63,867 nt of DNA from an uncultured Burkholderiaceae bacterium (GTDB taxonomy: Bacteria > Pseudomonadota > Gammaproteobacteria > Burkholderiales > Burkholderiaceae_B), in contig CALBEY010000005.1 in NCBI GenBank assembly GCA_937888805.1, positions 1-63,867 on the forward strand, written 5' to 3'. Positions 9,142-19,238 of the stretch are shown here, piece after piece. Each line of letters opens with the position of its first letter. Within the stretch, counting starts at the first letter, position 1. Made by a program: the position numbers and the translations under genes. The notes under the pieces were generated by a model. It made no database searches. It was given only the letters and a program-made list of their open reading frames with translations, and had not been told where the DNA came from.

Positions 9142-11169
9142 ATGGCGCAAGGTCAGTTTATTGAGTTTCCAGACAGCCCGTTTTCTCTTTTTCATCCTTA
9201 TGAGCCCGCCGGTGACCAGCCAGCAGCCATCGACAAACTGACTCAAGGTGTGTCTGATGGCTTGATGTACCAGACCCTTTTGGGTGTGACGGGTTCGGGC
9301 AAGACATTCACGATGGCCAATGTGATTGCGCGCTCAGGCCGCCCGGCTTTGGTACTGGCACCAAACAAAACCCTCGCTGCCCAACTGTATTCTGAGATGC
9401 GCGAGTTTTTTCCTCGTAATGCGGTGGAGTATTTTGTTTCCTACTACGACTATTATCAGCCAGAGGCCTATGTGCCGTCGCGCGACTTGTTTATTGAAAA
9501 AGACTCGTCGATAAACGAACACATTGAGCAAATGCGACTTTCCGCCACGAAAAGTCTGCTTGAGCGTCGTGACACCGTCATTGTTGGCACGGTCTCATGC
9601 ATTTACGGTATTGGAAACCCCGCTGACTACCACGCCATGGTGTTGATTTTGCGCGTGGGTGATCGTTTGTCACGTCGCGAAATGTTGGCTCGGTTAGTTG
9701 CGATGCAATACACCCGAAATGACACGGATTTCACTCGCGGCGTGTTCCGCGCGCGAGGCGAAGTAATTGATGTCTATCCCGCAGAGAGTGCTGACTTGGC
9801 GGTTCGAATCACCATGTTTGATGACGAAGTTGAATCGCTGTCATTGTTCGATCCGCTGACCGGCAAAGTGCGCCAAACGGTGCCACGTTTTACAGTGTTC
9901 CCGGGCTCGCACTATGTAACGCCCAGGCAAACCGTGTTGCGCGCCATTGAAACGATCAAAGAGGAGTTACGAGACCGACTCAAGCAATATGTCGATGGTG
10001 GGCAACTCGTTGAGGCACAGCGCTTAGAACAACGCACCCGTTTTGACTTAGAGATGTTGACCGAGCTTGGGTTCTGTAAGGGCATTGAGAACTACTCTCG
10101 GCATTTGTCGGGCGCTGCACCCGGTGAGCCACCGCCCACGTTGATTGATTATTTACCAGCCGATGCGTTGATGTTTATTGACGAGAGCCATGTCACGATC
10201 GGTCAGCTTGGTGGCATGTATCGCGGTGATCGGTCGCGCAAGGAAACGTTGGTGTTGTATGGGTTTCGTTTGCCTTCGGCGCTTGACAATCGTCCTTTGC
10301 AGATGGAAGAGTTCGAGCAACGGATGCGCCAAACGATCTTTGTGTCAGCCACCCCAGCAAAATATGAAGCCGAAAAGTCAGATCAAGTGGCCGAACAAGT
10401 GGTGCGCCCCACCGGCTTGGTTGACCCCATTATCGAGGTTCGTCCCGCACGCACTCAAATTGATGACTTACTTGACCAAGTCAAACCACGAATCGCCAAG
10501 CAAGAGCGGATTCTGGTGACCACGCTAACCAAGCGGATGGCTGAGGATTTGACAGATTTTTTAACTGAGCAGGGGCTCAAAGTTCGCTACCTGCATTCGG
10601 ACATTGACACCGTTGAGCGGGTTGAAATCATCCGGGACTTGCGTCTGGGCACCTTTGACATTTTGGTGGGTATTAACTTGCTGCGAGAGGGCCTTGACAT
10701 CCCTGAGGTATCGCTTGTGGCGATTCTAGATGCTGATAAAGAGGGGTTTTTACGTTCGGAGCGCAGCTTAATTCAAACCATAGGACGTGCGGCCAGAAAC
10801 CTAGCAGGGCATGCCATCCTATATGGAGACCGAGTCACAGATTCCATGCAGCGGGCAATGGATGAGACTGAAAGGCGACGAAACAAGCAGTTGGCTTTTA
10901 ACAAGACTCATGGGATCGAAGCCAAGAGCATTAAAAAGGCGGTCAAGGAGATGATCGATGGGGTGCTGCAAGCAGCCCCAGAGGAAACGGCCGATGGGTT
11001 GTTAGCAGAGCCCGTGCGCCTAGATGACGAGAAATCAGTCTCCAAAGCGTTGAAATCGCTGGAAAAGAAAATGCTCGATCACGCTCGTAATTTGGAGTTC
11101 GAGCAGGCAGCAGCCACACGCGATGCACTCAATTCGCTCAAAATGCGTATTTTGCAATCGGGGTTGTAG
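9142..11169 (+). CDS. uvrB: UvrB, excinuclease ABC subunit B
   Basis: 675 aa, the family length. Helicase-like motor domains carry Walker A GVTGSGKT (48-55) and later helicase motifs ([29 protein letters not shown]). The beta-hairpin that clamps DNA is [10 protein letters not shown] near 100-109. The C-terminal UVR domain ([18 protein letters not shown]) contacts UvrC. It receives damage from UvrA and loads UvrC in nucleotide excision repair. I looked for a CTG-N10-CAG box in the upstream spacer and found none, so SOS control is not evident. Confidence 0.97.
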   Translation: MAQGQFIEFPDSPFSLFHPYEPAGDQPAAIDKLTQGVSDGLMYQTLLGVTGSGKTFTMANVIARSGRPALVLAPNKTLAAQLYSEMREFFPRNAVEYFVSYYDYYQPEAYVPSRDLFIEKDSSINEHIEQMRLSATKSLLERRDTVIVGTVSCIYGIGNPADYHAMVLILRVGDRLSRREMLARLVAMQYTRNDTDFTRGVFRARGEVIDVYPAESADLAVRITMFDDEVESLSLFDPLTGKVRQTVPRFTVFPGSHYVTPRQTVLRAIETIKEELRDRLKQYVDGGQLVEAQRLEQRTRFDLEMLTELGFCKGIENYSRHLSGAAPGEPPPTLIDYLPADALMFIDESHVTIGQLGGMYRGDRSRKETLVLYGFRLPSALDNRPLQMEEFEQRMRQTIFVSATPAKYEAEKSDQVAEQVVRPTGLVDPIIEVRPARTQIDDLLDQVKPRIAKQERILVTTLTKRMAEDLTDFLTEQGLKVRYLHSDIDTVERVEIIRDLRLGTFDILVGINLLREGLDIPEVSLVAILDADKEGFLRSERSLIQTIGRAARNLAGHAILYGDRVTDSMQRAMDETERRRNKQLAFNKTHGIEAKSIKKAVKEMIDGVLQAAPEETADGLLAEPVRLDDEKSVSKALKSLEKKMLDHARNLEFEQAAATRDALNSLKMRILQSGL

Positions 11170-11296
11170 TTGCTTCGGTTTGAAAACACGATTGTCTTAT
11201 TAAAAGGATAACTATTATTATCACATAGTGCATTAATAAAACTTTATAAATGCATGAAATTATTGATTTAAATAATTAAGTTGATCTGTCACGTAT

Positions 11297-11326
11297 TTGC
11301 AACTTTTAAAAATATCTCTAGACAAT
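11297..11326 (+). promoter_or_regulatory. candidate promoter of the tyrosine phosphatase gene
   Basis: TTGCAA (11297-11302) and GACAAT (11321-11326) are 18 bases apart, inside a markedly AT-rich 185-bp spacer. The start site would lie about 20 bases before the ATG. Confidence 0.4.
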
Positions 11327-11354
11327 TTACGGGTTATCCCTCAAAATTTCACAC

Positions 11355-11846
11355 ATGATGACAAAAGTACTTTTCGTATGCATGGGAAACATTTGCCGTT
11401 CGCCTAGCGCGGAGGGCGTATTTCGCCATTTGCTTAATGAGGCGGGTTTAGCAGACATCGTAGGAACGGATTCTGCGGGCACCCATGGGTTTCATATTGG
11501 TGAGGCACCAGATGCAAGAGCATTAACGGCGGCAAGCAGGCGCGGCTATTGCATTGCAGAGAGGACAGCCAGGCAGGTTGACGCCACTGATTTCCAAAAT
11601 TTCGACTTAATCTTGGCCATGGATTGGGAAAACCTTTCTGCATTACAGCAGCAATGCCCAAAGATCCACCACCATAAGTTGATGCTTTTGATGCGTTTTG
11701 CCAACGAGTACGAGGAGGCAACGGTTCCAGATCCTTACTACGGGGGTCCTGATGGCTTCAGCAAGGTGCTGGACTATATCGAAGATGCCTGTCAAGGCGT
11801 CTTAGAACTGGTCCGCAAGCGGGCTACTCAGTACCAGGCGGCTTAA
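11355..11846 (+). CDS. low-molecular-weight protein tyrosine phosphatase
   Basis: 163 aa. The P-loop VCMGNICRSPSAEG near the N-terminus has nucleophile Cys9 and Arg15, and the general acid Asp is in VPDPYYGG near 128. This is the full LMW-PTP fold of a cytoplasmic enzyme that hydrolyses phosphotyrosine by a cysteinyl-phosphate intermediate. There is no neighbouring tyrosine kinase or polysaccharide cluster, so its substrate is unknown. The place just before iscR is common in this bacterial group, but a terminator separates the two. Translation could begin at either of two consecutive ATG codons. Confidence 0.93.
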   Translation: MMTKVLFVCMGNICRSPSAEGVFRHLLNEAGLADIVGTDSAGTHGFHIGEAPDARALTAASRRGYCIAERTARQVDATDFQNFDLILAMDWENLSALQQQCPKIHHHKLMLLMRFANEYEEATVPDPYYGGPDGFSKVLDYIEDACQGVLELVRKRATQYQAA

Positions 11847-11908
11847 TTTTCTTAATCCTGTCGGGTACCCAAAACTAACGCCCGTTTTTTACGCCTGTAA
11901 ATTCATAC

Positions 11909-11934
11909 AAAAACCGCGCCCGCGCGGTTTTTTT
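11909..11934 (+). terminator. rho-independent terminator after the phosphatase gene
   Basis: AAACCGCG (11911-11918), loop CCCG and CGCGGTTT (11923-11930) form an eight-base GC-rich stem that runs straight into a T tract. A-residues before the stem could make it work in both directions. Confidence 0.92.
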
Positions 11935-11987
11935 GCGTTTGTAAGAAAAAATAAGTATTAACCCGAGTAAATCTGTCGGAAATGGTT

Positions 11988-12013
11988 TATACTTGAGCTG
12001 TTTAGTCGGGTTA
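11988..12013 (+). promoter_or_regulatory. iscR promoter -10 with overlapping type 1 IscR site
   Basis: Positions 11989-12013 match the E. coli type 1 IscR site (ATASYYGACTRWWWYAGTCRRSTAT) well: ATACTTGA at the left and TTTAGTCGGG at the right, with mismatches mainly at positions 9-12 and the last two. TATACT at 11988-11993 is a good -10. The overlap suggests that holo-IscR blocks the polymerase, giving feedback on the isc operon. Confidence 0.65.
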
Positions 12014-12129
12014 GTGAAACAGAGGTAGATCAGGTTGGAAAAGTTCGCACGTCTAAGCAAGTCAAAGGCGGTTTCTTCAAAACCTTGGTTAGTTTATTTC
12101 GATCAAATTTTATGTAAAGGGACTTAAAC

Positions 12130-12663
12130 ATGCGACTCACCACAAAAGGAAGGTTTGCTGTCACAGCAATGATCGATTTGGCGCTTCGCCAGCACAGCGG
12201 GCCAGTCACATTATCGGCAATCAGTCAAAGACAAAGCATTTCGCTCTCCTACTTAGAGCAGTTATACGGTAAATTACGCCGCCACGAGCTTGTGGACAGC
12301 GTTCGAGGTCCCGGTGGCGGTTACACCTTGGCTCGCCTGGCCCGTAACATCACTGTCGCAGACATCATTTTTGCGGTTGATGAGCCCATTGATGCCACCA
12401 ACTGTGGTGGCAAAACGGATTGCTCAAGTGTGGATGGTCGACCAAGCGCCTGTATGACTCATGAGCTGTGGGCGGCATTGAATCGCACCATGGTCGATTT
12501 TTTAGACTCGGTCTCGTTGCAAGACTTGGTTGACCAGCAGCGTATGCGTCAATTGCAAGAAAATGGTCAGTCACGCACAGAAACATCAGTTAAGTTTCCA
12601 ACCAGTATTGATCCGGCAGCTGATCCGTTTGCGCGAAAGGCCAGCGAGTCAGTGACGATTTAA
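12130..12663 (+). CDS. iscR: IscR, Fe-S cluster-sensing Rrf2-family regulator
   Basis: 177 aa. The N-terminal winged helix starts MRLTTKGRFAVTAMIDLAL. Cluster ligands Cys92, Cys98, Cys108 and His111 are present (NCGGKTDC and ACMTHELW). The second Cys spacing is longer than in E. coli IscR, where it is C-x5-C-x5-C. With a [2Fe-2S] cluster IscR represses the isc operon; without it, it acts on other sites. It is the first gene of iscRSUA-hscBA-fdx and is preceded by a type 1-like site. Confidence 0.96.
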   Translation: MRLTTKGRFAVTAMIDLALRQHSGPVTLSAISQRQSISLSYLEQLYGKLRRHELVDSVRGPGGGYTLARLARNITVADIIFAVDEPIDATNCGGKTDCSSVDGRPSACMTHELWAALNRTMVDFLDSVSLQDLVDQQRMRQLQENGQSRTETSVKFPTSIDPAADPFARKASESVTI

Positions 12664-12700
12664 TTGGACGTTTGAAACGTAAGATTCAGGAGTAGCGGTT

Positions 12701-13912
12701 ATGGCTGTTCAGCCCGTTTATTTGGATTATTCTTCCACCACGCCAGTTGACCCTCGCGTGGTCGACAAAATGGTGCCTTGGCTTTACGAGAATTACGGTA
12801 ATCCCGCTTCCCGCAGCCATTCTTTTGGTTGGGCAGCAGAAGAAGCCGTTGAGCAAGCGCGAGCCGACGTGGCTTCGCTGGTGAATGCGGACCCCCGTGA
12901 AATCGTTTGGACCTCGGGTGCAACCGAGTCTAATAATCTGGCCATCAAAGGCGCGGCTCATTTTTATGCTGAGCGCGGCAAGCACGTGATTACAGTGAAG
13001 ACTGAACACAAAGCTGTTTTGGACCCATGCCGTGAACTCGAACGCGAAGGCTATGAGGTCACTTACCTCGATGTGATGGAAAACGGGCTCGTCGATTTGG
13101 ATGCACTCAAAGCCGCAATACGTCCAGACACCATCTTGATCTCTATCATGTTCGTGAACAACGAAATTGGTGTGATTCAAGACGTTGAAGCCATCGGTGA
13201 GTTGTGTCGTGAAAAAGGCATTATTTTTCACGTTGATGCGGCTCAAGCCACGGGTAAGGTTGCCATCGATCTTCAGCACCTAAAAGTCGACTTGATGTCT
13301 TTCTGTGCGCACAAGACTTACGGCCCTAAAGGTATTGGTGCACTTTACATCCGACGCAAGCCCCGAATCCGGATTGAGTCTCAAATGCATGGTGGCGGTC
13401 ACGAACGTGGTTTCCGTTCAGGCACCTTGGCCACTCACCAGATTATTGGGATGGGTGAATCTTTTCGCTTGGCCAAACTAGAGATGGCCACTGAAAACGA
13501 GCGCATCCGCATGTTGCGGGATCGCCTGTGGCAGGGTGCTCAAGAAATTGAGGAAGTCTATTTGAATGGTGACTTTGAGAGACGAGTACCGCACAACCTT
13601 AACATTAGTTTCAATTATGTTGAGGGTGAGTCACTGATTATGGCGCTCAAAGAGCTGGCTGTCTCGAGCGGTTCGGCCTGCACCTCCGCAAGTCTTGAAC
13701 CCTCTTATGTCTTGCGCGCCCTTGGTCGTAACGATGAGTTGGCACACAGCTCGATACGATTTACTTTGGGCCGCTTTACTACTGAAGCGGACATTGATTT
13801 TGCGGTTGGTTTGTTAAAGCAGCGGGTTGAAAAACTCCGTGACATGTCACCGCTGTGGGAAATGGCCAAAGACGGCATTGATCTTGAATCTGTCCAATGG
13901 GCCGCCCACTAA
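12701..13912 (+). CDS. iscS: IscS cysteine desulfurase
   Basis: 403 aa. A PLP enzyme that takes sulfur from cysteine and passes it to IscU and to tRNA thiolation enzymes. The PLP lysine is Lys205 ([10 protein letters not shown]) and the persulfide cysteine is Cys327 in [15 protein letters not shown], a group I desulfurase loop. The start [20 protein letters not shown] matches the family. It lies 37 bp after iscR and 36 bp before iscU. Confidence 0.97.
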   Translation: MAVQPVYLDYSSTTPVDPRVVDKMVPWLYENYGNPASRSHSFGWAAEEAVEQARADVASLVNADPREIVWTSGATESNNLAIKGAAHFYAERGKHVITVKTEHKAVLDPCRELEREGYEVTYLDVMENGLVDLDALKAAIRPDTILISIMFVNNEIGVIQDVEAIGELCREKGIIFHVDAAQATGKVAIDLQHLKVDLMSFCAHKTYGPKGIGALYIRRKPRIRIESQMHGGGHERGFRSGTLATHQIIGMGESFRLAKLEMATENERIRMLRDRLWQGAQEIEEVYLNGDFERRVPHNLNISFNYVEGESLIMALKELAVSSGSACTSASLEPSYVLRALGRNDELAHSSIRFTLGRFTTEADIDFAVGLLKQRVEKLRDMSPLWEMAKDGIDLESVQWAAH

Positions 13913-13948
13913 CCGTTGAAATGCAGTTATCTGAAGGAGCAATACATC

Positions 13949-14332
13949 ATGGCTTACAGTGAAAAAGTACTCGATCACTACGAAAATCCCCGCAACGTGG
14001 GTTCGTTTGAAAAGGGCGACGATCAAGTGGGCACCGGCATGGTCGGAGCGCCTGCCTGTGGAGACGTCATGAAGCTACAGATTCGTGTCAATGAGAATGG
14101 CATTATTGAAGACGCACGATTTAAGACCTACGGCTGTGGTTCAGCGATCGCTTCGAGCTCGTTGGTCACTGAGTGGGTCAAAGGCAAGACTCTGGACGAG
14201 GCGATGACGATTCGCAACACTCAGATCGCCAAAGAGTTGGCCTTACCGCCAGTCAAGATACACTGTTCCATTCTTGCCGAAGATGCCATTAAGGCGGCGG
14301 TCAAGGATTACAAGGACAAGCACGGCAGTTGA
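13949..14332 (+). CDS. iscU: IscU Fe-S cluster scaffold
   Basis: 127 aa. The start ATG 13949 gives [18 protein letters not shown] with AAGGAG nine bases upstream (13934-13939); the in-frame upstream ATG at 13916 would cover this site. The cluster ligands are Cys37, Asp39, Cys63, His105 and Cys106. The LPPVK motif (99-103) is the docking peptide for HscA, encoded further along the operon. It builds [2Fe-2S] and [4Fe-4S] clusters with sulfur from IscS. Confidence 0.97.
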   Translation: MAYSEKVLDHYENPRNVGSFEKGDDQVGTGMVGAPACGDVMKLQIRVNENGIIEDARFKTYGCGSAIASSSLVTEWVKGKTLDEAMTIRNTQIAKELALPPVKIHCSILAEDAIKAAVKDYKDKHGS

Positions 14333-14348
14333 ACGGGAGCCAGATATC

Positions 14349-14672
14349 ATGGGTGTAACACTGACAACACAAGCAGCAGACCACATTGAAAAGTATCTCG
14401 AAAAGAGAGGCAAAGGCGTGGGTTTGCGCCTTGGTGTTCGAACCACAGGCTGCTCGGGCATGGCCTATAAGTTGGAATACGTTGATGATCCAATGTCAGA
14501 GGATCAAGTCTTTGAGAGTCACGGCGTTAAGGTCTTTATTGACCCCAAAAGCCTGGTTTATCTCGAGGGCACTGAGCTCGACTATGCTCGTGAGGGTTTA
14601 AACGAGGGGTTTAAGTTCAGTAACCCTAACGAGAAAGCCACGTGCGGTTGCGGCGAATCGTTTACGGTTTGA
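14349..14672 (+). CDS. iscA: IscA A-type Fe-S carrier
   Basis: 107 aa. The three conserved cysteines of the HesB/IscA family are Cys35 (TTGCSGMAY), Cys99 and Cys101 (CGCGESF). It carries iron or [4Fe-4S] clusters from the scaffold to apo-targets. The start ATG 14349 gives [17 protein letters not shown]; a longer frame into iscU is rejected. It is 16 bp after iscU and four bases before hscB. Confidence 0.96.
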   Translation: MGVTLTTQAADHIEKYLEKRGKGVGLRLGVRTTGCSGMAYKLEYVDDPMSEDQVFESHGVKVFIDPKSLVYLEGTELDYAREGLNEGFKFSNPNEKATCGCGESFTV

Positions 14673-14676
14673 CGAT

Positions 14677-15204
14677 TTGACGCAAGCCAACTTTTTCGAG
14701 CTGTTTGGCTTGGCCCCGAGCTTTTCCATTGACGCATCAACGCTAGATGCGCAGTGGAAGGCGCGGGCAGCCCAAGTTCATCCCGATCGGTTTGTCAACG
14801 CCAGCCCACCCGAAAAGCGGGTAGCCATGCAGTGGAGCACTCAATTAAATGAGGCCTACCGCGTGTTGCGTGATCCTTTACAGCGCGCCAAATACTTGTG
14901 TGAGCTGGCCGGCCAAGATGTCACTGAGTCTGCCTCACGCACGCTCGGCATGGCATTTTTGAGCCAACAAATGGAATGGCGCGAGGCACTCGAAAACCTA
15001 GAAGCCGCTCAAGATGAGGTCGGACTTGCCGCATTGTTGACACAAGTCGAAGGCGATCGGGCAAGGTGCCAAACGCAAACGAGTCGATTGATCGAACAAC
15101 AACATTGGCCTGATGCTCTGAAGAGCCTGAACGAGTGGATGTTCATTGAGAAATTTGTCAAAGAAGTACAGGTAGTCAAACGCGCGCAAGCAGCAACGGA
15201 ATAG
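14677..15204 (+). CDS. hscB: HscB J-domain co-chaperone (TTG start)
   Basis: 175 aa. The N-terminal J domain has HPD at 35-37 (VHPDRF), and a C-terminal helical domain binds IscU. HscB delivers IscU to HscA and stimulates its ATPase. The start is TTG 14677: the product [14 protein letters not shown] aligns with the family, no ATG or GTG lies nearby in frame, and the iscA stop is only four bases upstream. Translation is probably coupled to iscA. Confidence 0.93.
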   Translation: MTQANFFELFGLAPSFSIDASTLDAQWKARAAQVHPDRFVNASPPEKRVAMQWSTQLNEAYRVLRDPLQRAKYLCELAGQDVTESASRTLGMAFLSQQMEWREALENLEAAQDEVGLAALLTQVEGDRARCQTQTSRLIEQQHWPDALKSLNEWMFIEKFVKEVQVVKRAQAATE

Positions 15205-15209
15205 ACCAT

Positions 15210-17069
15210 ATGGCATTGCTTCAGATTTCAGAGCCGGACGCAAGTCCCATTCCCCATCAACGCAAAGTTGCGGTTGGAATCGATTTGGGTACGACTCATT
15301 CATTGGTTGCTGCTGTACGCCATAGTGTGGCTGAGGTGTTGCCTGATGCGCAAGGTCGCGCCTTGATGCCTTCAGCCGTTTACTATCACTCGGCAGATGA
15401 GGTGGTTGTTGGTCACGATGCACTCGCGATGCAGGAATCTAAGCCACTAGACACCTTGGTGTCGATCAAACGTCTCATGGGTAAATCTCGCGCTGACGCA
15501 TTGATAACGGGTATGCCCTACCATTTTGAAGACATGGGTAATAGTGTGGCCATTGCCACAGAAAATGCGACAGTGACGCCTGTCAAAGTAGCGGCACAAA
15601 TTTTGTTGTCCTTGCGCAAAAGAGCACAAGAAACGCTCGGTGATGACTTAGTCGGAGCTGTGATTACTGTGCCCGCTTACTTCGATGATGCCCAGCGCCA
15701 AGCCACAAGGGATGCGGCTCGATTGGCTGGATTGAATGTATTGCGTCTGCTCAATGAACCGACAGCGGCAGCCATCGCTTACGGCTTAGACAATTCCTCT
15801 GAGGGTGTCTACGCGGTATATGACCTAGGTGGTGGCACCTTTGACCTATCATTGCTGCGTTTAACCCAGGGGGTCTTTGAGGTTGTCGCAACGGGCGGGG
15901 ATACCGCGCTCGGTGGCGATGATTTCGACGCGGCTATTGTGCAAACGATTTGTCAGCAAGTGGGCCTCGATTTCTCTGGGCAGCCACAACAACAAAGACA
16001 CTTGTTGATGGCGGCACGTCGGCTGCGTGAGCAGCTTTCTGCCAACGACCAAGCCAGTGTTCAAACCGGTCTAGACGGTGCGTTTGCCAGCATTAGCATG
16101 ACGCGAGTCGAGTTTGAAGTCTTGGCGTCACCTTTGATCAAACGTAGTTTGTCCTGCGCGCAGCGTGCCCTTGATGATGCTGAGTTGTCTCTTGCTGAAG
16201 TGCAGGGCGTTGTGATGGTTGGTGGTGCCACGCGCATGCCCATTGTGCAGCAGATGGTCAGGCAATTTTTTGGCCGTGAGCCGCTGGTTAATCTGAATCC
16301 AGACGAAGTGGTCGCTATTGGCGCTGCGTTGCAAGCCAACTTGTTGGCCGGTAACCGGCATCCGGGGGAAGACTGGCTTTTGCTGGACGTTACGCCACTG
16401 TCGCTGGGGTTGGAAACAATGGGTGGCTTGGTTGAGACGATCATTCCCCGTAACAGCACGATTCCTGTGGCCCGTGGACAAGAGTTCACCACGTATCGTG
16501 ATGGTCAAACGGCCTTGGCTATTCACGTGGTGCAAGGCGAACGCGATCTTGTGAGTGAGTGCCGCTCGTTGGCACGCTTTGAGTTGCGTGGCATTCCCCC
16601 CATGGTCGCTGGTGCCGCACGCATTCGCGTGACGTTTCAAGTCGATGCCGACGGGTTGTTGAATGTCAGTGCGCAAGAGCAAGCCAGCGGCACGCAGGCT
16701 GAAGTGACGGTCAAACCCTCGCACGGTTTAACTGACGAGCAGATCACCAAAATGTTGCAAGACAGTGTGGCTGGTGCCGATGAAGACGCCAAGCTCAGAA
16801 TGTTGCGCGAAGAGCAAGTGCAAGCCTCGCAGTTGCTCGAGTCGATCACAGCCGCATTGGCACAGGACTCTAATCTCTTGAATGCCGATGAGCTGTTACA
16901 GATTGAGGCCCAAATGTCGAATTTGCAAGCGCAGCTTGAGACGAAATCGGTTGAGGTCCTTCGCGCTGCTGTCAAAACATTGTCAGCATGTACTGATGAT
17001 TTTGCTGCGCGTCGAATGGACCGCAGCATCCGTCAGGCACTCACTGGCCGCAGCCTTAACGAAATCTAA
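15210..17069 (+). CDS. hscA: HscA, Hsp70-type chaperone for Fe-S assembly
   Basis: 619 aa. The actin-like ATPase domain begins [13 protein letters not shown] (about 22-34) and includes [14 protein letters not shown] and [11 protein letters not shown]. The substrate-binding domain starts at [16 protein letters not shown] and binds LPPVK of IscU. It uses ATP with HscB to release clusters from IscU. It starts five bases after hscB. Confidence 0.97.
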   Translation: MALLQISEPDASPIPHQRKVAVGIDLGTTHSLVAAVRHSVAEVLPDAQGRALMPSAVYYHSADEVVVGHDALAMQESKPLDTLVSIKRLMGKSRADALITGMPYHFEDMGNSVAIATENATVTPVKVAAQILLSLRKRAQETLGDDLVGAVITVPAYFDDAQRQATRDAARLAGLNVLRLLNEPTAAAIAYGLDNSSEGVYAVYDLGGGTFDLSLLRLTQGVFEVVATGGDTALGGDDFDAAIVQTICQQVGLDFSGQPQQQRHLLMAARRLREQLSANDQASVQTGLDGAFASISMTRVEFEVLASPLIKRSLSCAQRALDDAELSLAEVQGVVMVGGATRMPIVQQMVRQFFGREPLVNLNPDEVVAIGAALQANLLAGNRHPGEDWLLLDVTPLSLGLETMGGLVETIIPRNSTIPVARGQEFTTYRDGQTALAIHVVQGERDLVSECRSLARFELRGIPPMVAGAARIRVTFQVDADGLLNVSAQEQASGTQAEVTVKPSHGLTDEQITKMLQDSVAGADEDAKLRMLREEQVQASQLLESITAALAQDSNLLNADELLQIEAQMSNLQAQLETKSVEVLRAAVKTLSACTDDFAARRMDRSIRQALTGRSLNEI

Positions 17070-17100
17070 TGCTATTTTTGAATGTTGACACCAATCCACC

Positions 17101-17442
17101 ATGCCCAAATTAACCGTATTACCTCACCCCGACCTTTGTCCTGAGGGTAAAGTCATCGAGAACGTTGCCAGTGGCGAGTCCATTTGCCGCATTTTGCTTG
17201 ATCACGACATTGAAATCGAACACGCCTGTGAGCTGTCTTGTGCTTGCACCACTTGCCACGTGATCATGCGTGATGGGTTTGAGACGCTGGCAGAAGCCAC
17301 CGACGATGAAGAAGACTTGTTAGACCGCGCTTGGGGCTTGGCACCCACCTCACGCCTGTCTTGCCAAGCCAAAGTCGCTGACGCTGACCTCACGATCGAG
17401 ATTCCCCGCTACACCATCAATCACGCCCGCGAACACCACTGA
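17101..17442 (+). CDS. fdx: [2Fe-2S] ferredoxin of the isc operon
   Basis: 113 aa. Ligand cysteines are Cys43, Cys49, Cys52 and Cys88 (HACELSCACTTCH and LSCQAKV), the adrenodoxin-like pattern of isc ferredoxins; Cys47 is a free cysteine as in E. coli Fdx. It supplies electrons for cluster assembly on IscU. It is the last isc gene here: no small acidic iscX frame follows in the 125-bp gap to the aldolase. Confidence 0.96.
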   Translation: MPKLTVLPHPDLCPEGKVIENVASGESICRILLDHDIEIEHACELSCACTTCHVIMRDGFETLAEATDDEEDLLDRAWGLAPTSRLSCQAKVADADLTIEIPRYTINHAREHH

Positions 17443-17567
17443 CCCCATTGGTTGTCTGCCATTAGCCCCGATTCCCCTATACACTGCGTTTTTTAGTGCT
17501 TTCAGTGGAGCAACCCTCCATTTGTTGACACGGTTTACACAGAACAGACAAACAACAGGGGCGTCTA

Positions 17568-18365
17568 ATGAGAAAAAATACCGTTAAAGCGCGTTTGGCG
17601 GCAGGCGAATCAATCGTCAATGGCTGGTTGGCCATACCCTCATCATTTTCTGCCGAAGTCGTCGGCATGGCTGGGTTTGATAGCGTCACTGTGGACTTGC
17701 AGCATGGCATGATCGGTTTTGATGCGGCTTTGCCCATGCTGCAGGCTTTATCAGCCACGCCAGCTGTTCCGATTGCCCGCGTGCCGGGCAATGATGGACC
17801 ACAGATCATGCGTCTGCTCGACGCCGGTGCCTACGGCATTATTTGCCCCATGATCTCAACACCAGATGATGCCCGCCGCTTTGTGAGTGCTTGCCGTTAC
17901 CCGCCAAGTGGTGATCGGTCGTTTGGCCCAGCGCGTGGTTTGTTGTATGGTGGCCCCGATTATTTTGTGCATGCCAACGACGAAATCTTGACCATCGGCA
18001 TGATTGAGACCCAGGCGGGTTTGGATAATTTGGATGCGATTTTGTCAGTAGATGGTTTGGATGGTATTTATATCGGCCCCAATGATTTGAGTTTGGCGCT
18101 TGGACAAGCACCGAGTTCTGAGCCGACAGCCCAAGTGGTGATAGACGCCATTGCCCATATCTGTGAGCGAGTCCTTGCTCACAAAAAAATACCGGGTATT
18201 TTTTGTTCATCAGGGGCAGCAGCTTCAATGCGACTGTCGCAAGGTTTTAAGATGGTAACACCGGGTAATGAGGCGGGCTTGCTCAATCAAGCCTGCAAAG
18301 CTGCGATTGAGGCCATTAAGGGTGGTCAGGCGGGGGCCAAGCCTGCTGGCGCTTCGGGGTACTGA
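17568..18365 (+). CDS. HpaI/HpcH-family class II aldolase
   Basis: 265 aa. It belongs to the pyruvate-dependent metal aldolases (4-hydroxy-2-oxoheptanedioate and 2-dehydro-3-deoxyglucarate aldolases). The catalytic His46 (DLQHGMIG), Arg71 (IARVPG) and metal ligands Glu147 (MIETQAG) and Asp173 (GPNDLSLALG) are all present. It should cleave a 4-hydroxy-2-oxo acid into pyruvate and an aldehyde, or run in reverse. The real substrate is not clear: the neighbour, four bases... from its stop, is a hydroxypyruvate-isomerase-like enzyme, so a short hydroxy-acid route is likely. The gap before it looks like a fresh transcription start rather than an extension of isc. Confidence 0.88.
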   Translation: MRKNTVKARLAAGESIVNGWLAIPSSFSAEVVGMAGFDSVTVDLQHGMIGFDAALPMLQALSATPAVPIARVPGNDGPQIMRLLDAGAYGIICPMISTPDDARRFVSACRYPPSGDRSFGPARGLLYGGPDYFVHANDEILTIGMIETQAGLDNLDAILSVDGLDGIYIGPNDLSLALGQAPSSEPTAQVVIDAIAHICERVLAHKKIPGIFCSSGAAASMRLSQGFKMVTPGNEAGLLNQACKAAIEAIKGGQAGAKPAGASGY

Positions 18366-18368
18366 TCA

Positions 18369-19160
18369 ATGACACTGCGATTTTCAGCCAACTTGGGCAT
18401 GATGTGGGCGCCGTTACCCCTGCTTGATCGCATATCAGCGGCGGCAGCGGCTGGCTTCAAAGCCATTGAGTTGCATTGGCCCTATGAGACACCAGCCCTG
18501 GCGGTTAAGACGGCCTGTGAGCAGCATCACATGCGATTGCTTTCGGTGAATACCCCCGTCGGGGATGCGAGTCGCGGTGACAGTGGATTGGCGGCTCAGC
18601 CGGGCAGGGAAGTGGCGTTTCGTGCTGCTTTTACAGAAAGTTTGCAATGGGCAATCGAAAGTCAGGCTGGCATGATTCACGTGTTGCCGGGCATGCTTCC
18701 CGTTGATGCTAAAGACCACAGTCAATCGCGTGATATTTTCCTAAAGAACCTCGAATGGGCCAGTAATCAAGCCCAAGCCCATGGCATCACCATCTTACTT
18801 GAGGCTTTGAATCCACGTGACAAACCGGGTTACTTTTATCGCTATCAAGCGCAATCCAACGAAATCCGTCAAGCGGTGGGGCGTGACAATATCAAGCTGA
18901 TGTTTGACGTCTATCACGTTGGGGTGTCTGAGGGTGATATTTTGATGAAGCTTGAGCAATACCTACCACATATCGGTCATATTCAGATTGCTTCAGTTCC
19001 AATGCGAGCCGAGCCAGACGAAGGCGAAGTGCGCTACGAGGCGGTTTTTAAGCGACTCGAAGCGCTTGGCTACAGCGGTTGGATTGGCTGCGAGTACATG
19101 CCACGGGGCGATGCCACCAAGGGCTTGCAATGGTTGCCATCAATGGGTTTGACACTTTAA
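18369..19160 (+). CDS. hyi: hydroxypyruvate isomerase-like TIM-barrel enzyme (Hyi/OtnI family)
   Basis: 263 aa. An AP-endonuclease-2-type TIM barrel. Expected metal or catalytic residues Glu145 (LLEALNPRD), Asp180 (LMFDVYHVG), Gln206 and Glu242 (GCEYMPRG) are present. Family members interconvert hydroxypyruvate and tartronate semialdehyde, or act on 2-oxo-tetronates (OtnI). It follows the HpaI-type aldolase with a three-base gap, so the two are almost certainly one transcript. The usual OtnK kinase or glyoxylate carboligase partners are not in this window, so the pathway is open. A bidirectional terminator follows. Confidence 0.82.
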   Translation: MTLRFSANLGMMWAPLPLLDRISAAAAAGFKAIELHWPYETPALAVKTACEQHHMRLLSVNTPVGDASRGDSGLAAQPGREVAFRAAFTESLQWAIESQAGMIHVLPGMLPVDAKDHSQSRDIFLKNLEWASNQAQAHGITILLEALNPRDKPGYFYRYQAQSNEIRQAVGRDNIKLMFDVYHVGVSEGDILMKLEQYLPHIGHIQIASVPMRAEPDEGEVRYEAVFKRLEALGYSGWIGCEYMPRGDATKGLQWLPSMGLTL

Positions 19161-19185
19161 GTTAATGAGGCTTACTCGGTCAAAG

Positions 19186-19226
19186 AAAAAAAACCAGATG
19201 CCGACCAAAAGCATCTGGTTTTTTTT
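19186..19226. terminator. bidirectional rho-independent terminator between hyi and lysS
   Basis: Arms AAAAAACCAGATGC (ending 19201) and GCATCTGGTTTTTT (from 19211) pair around a nine-base loop, with A and T tracts on the two sides. It serves both convergent genes. Confidence 0.93.
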
Positions 19227-19238
19227 GAATGTTGCTGA

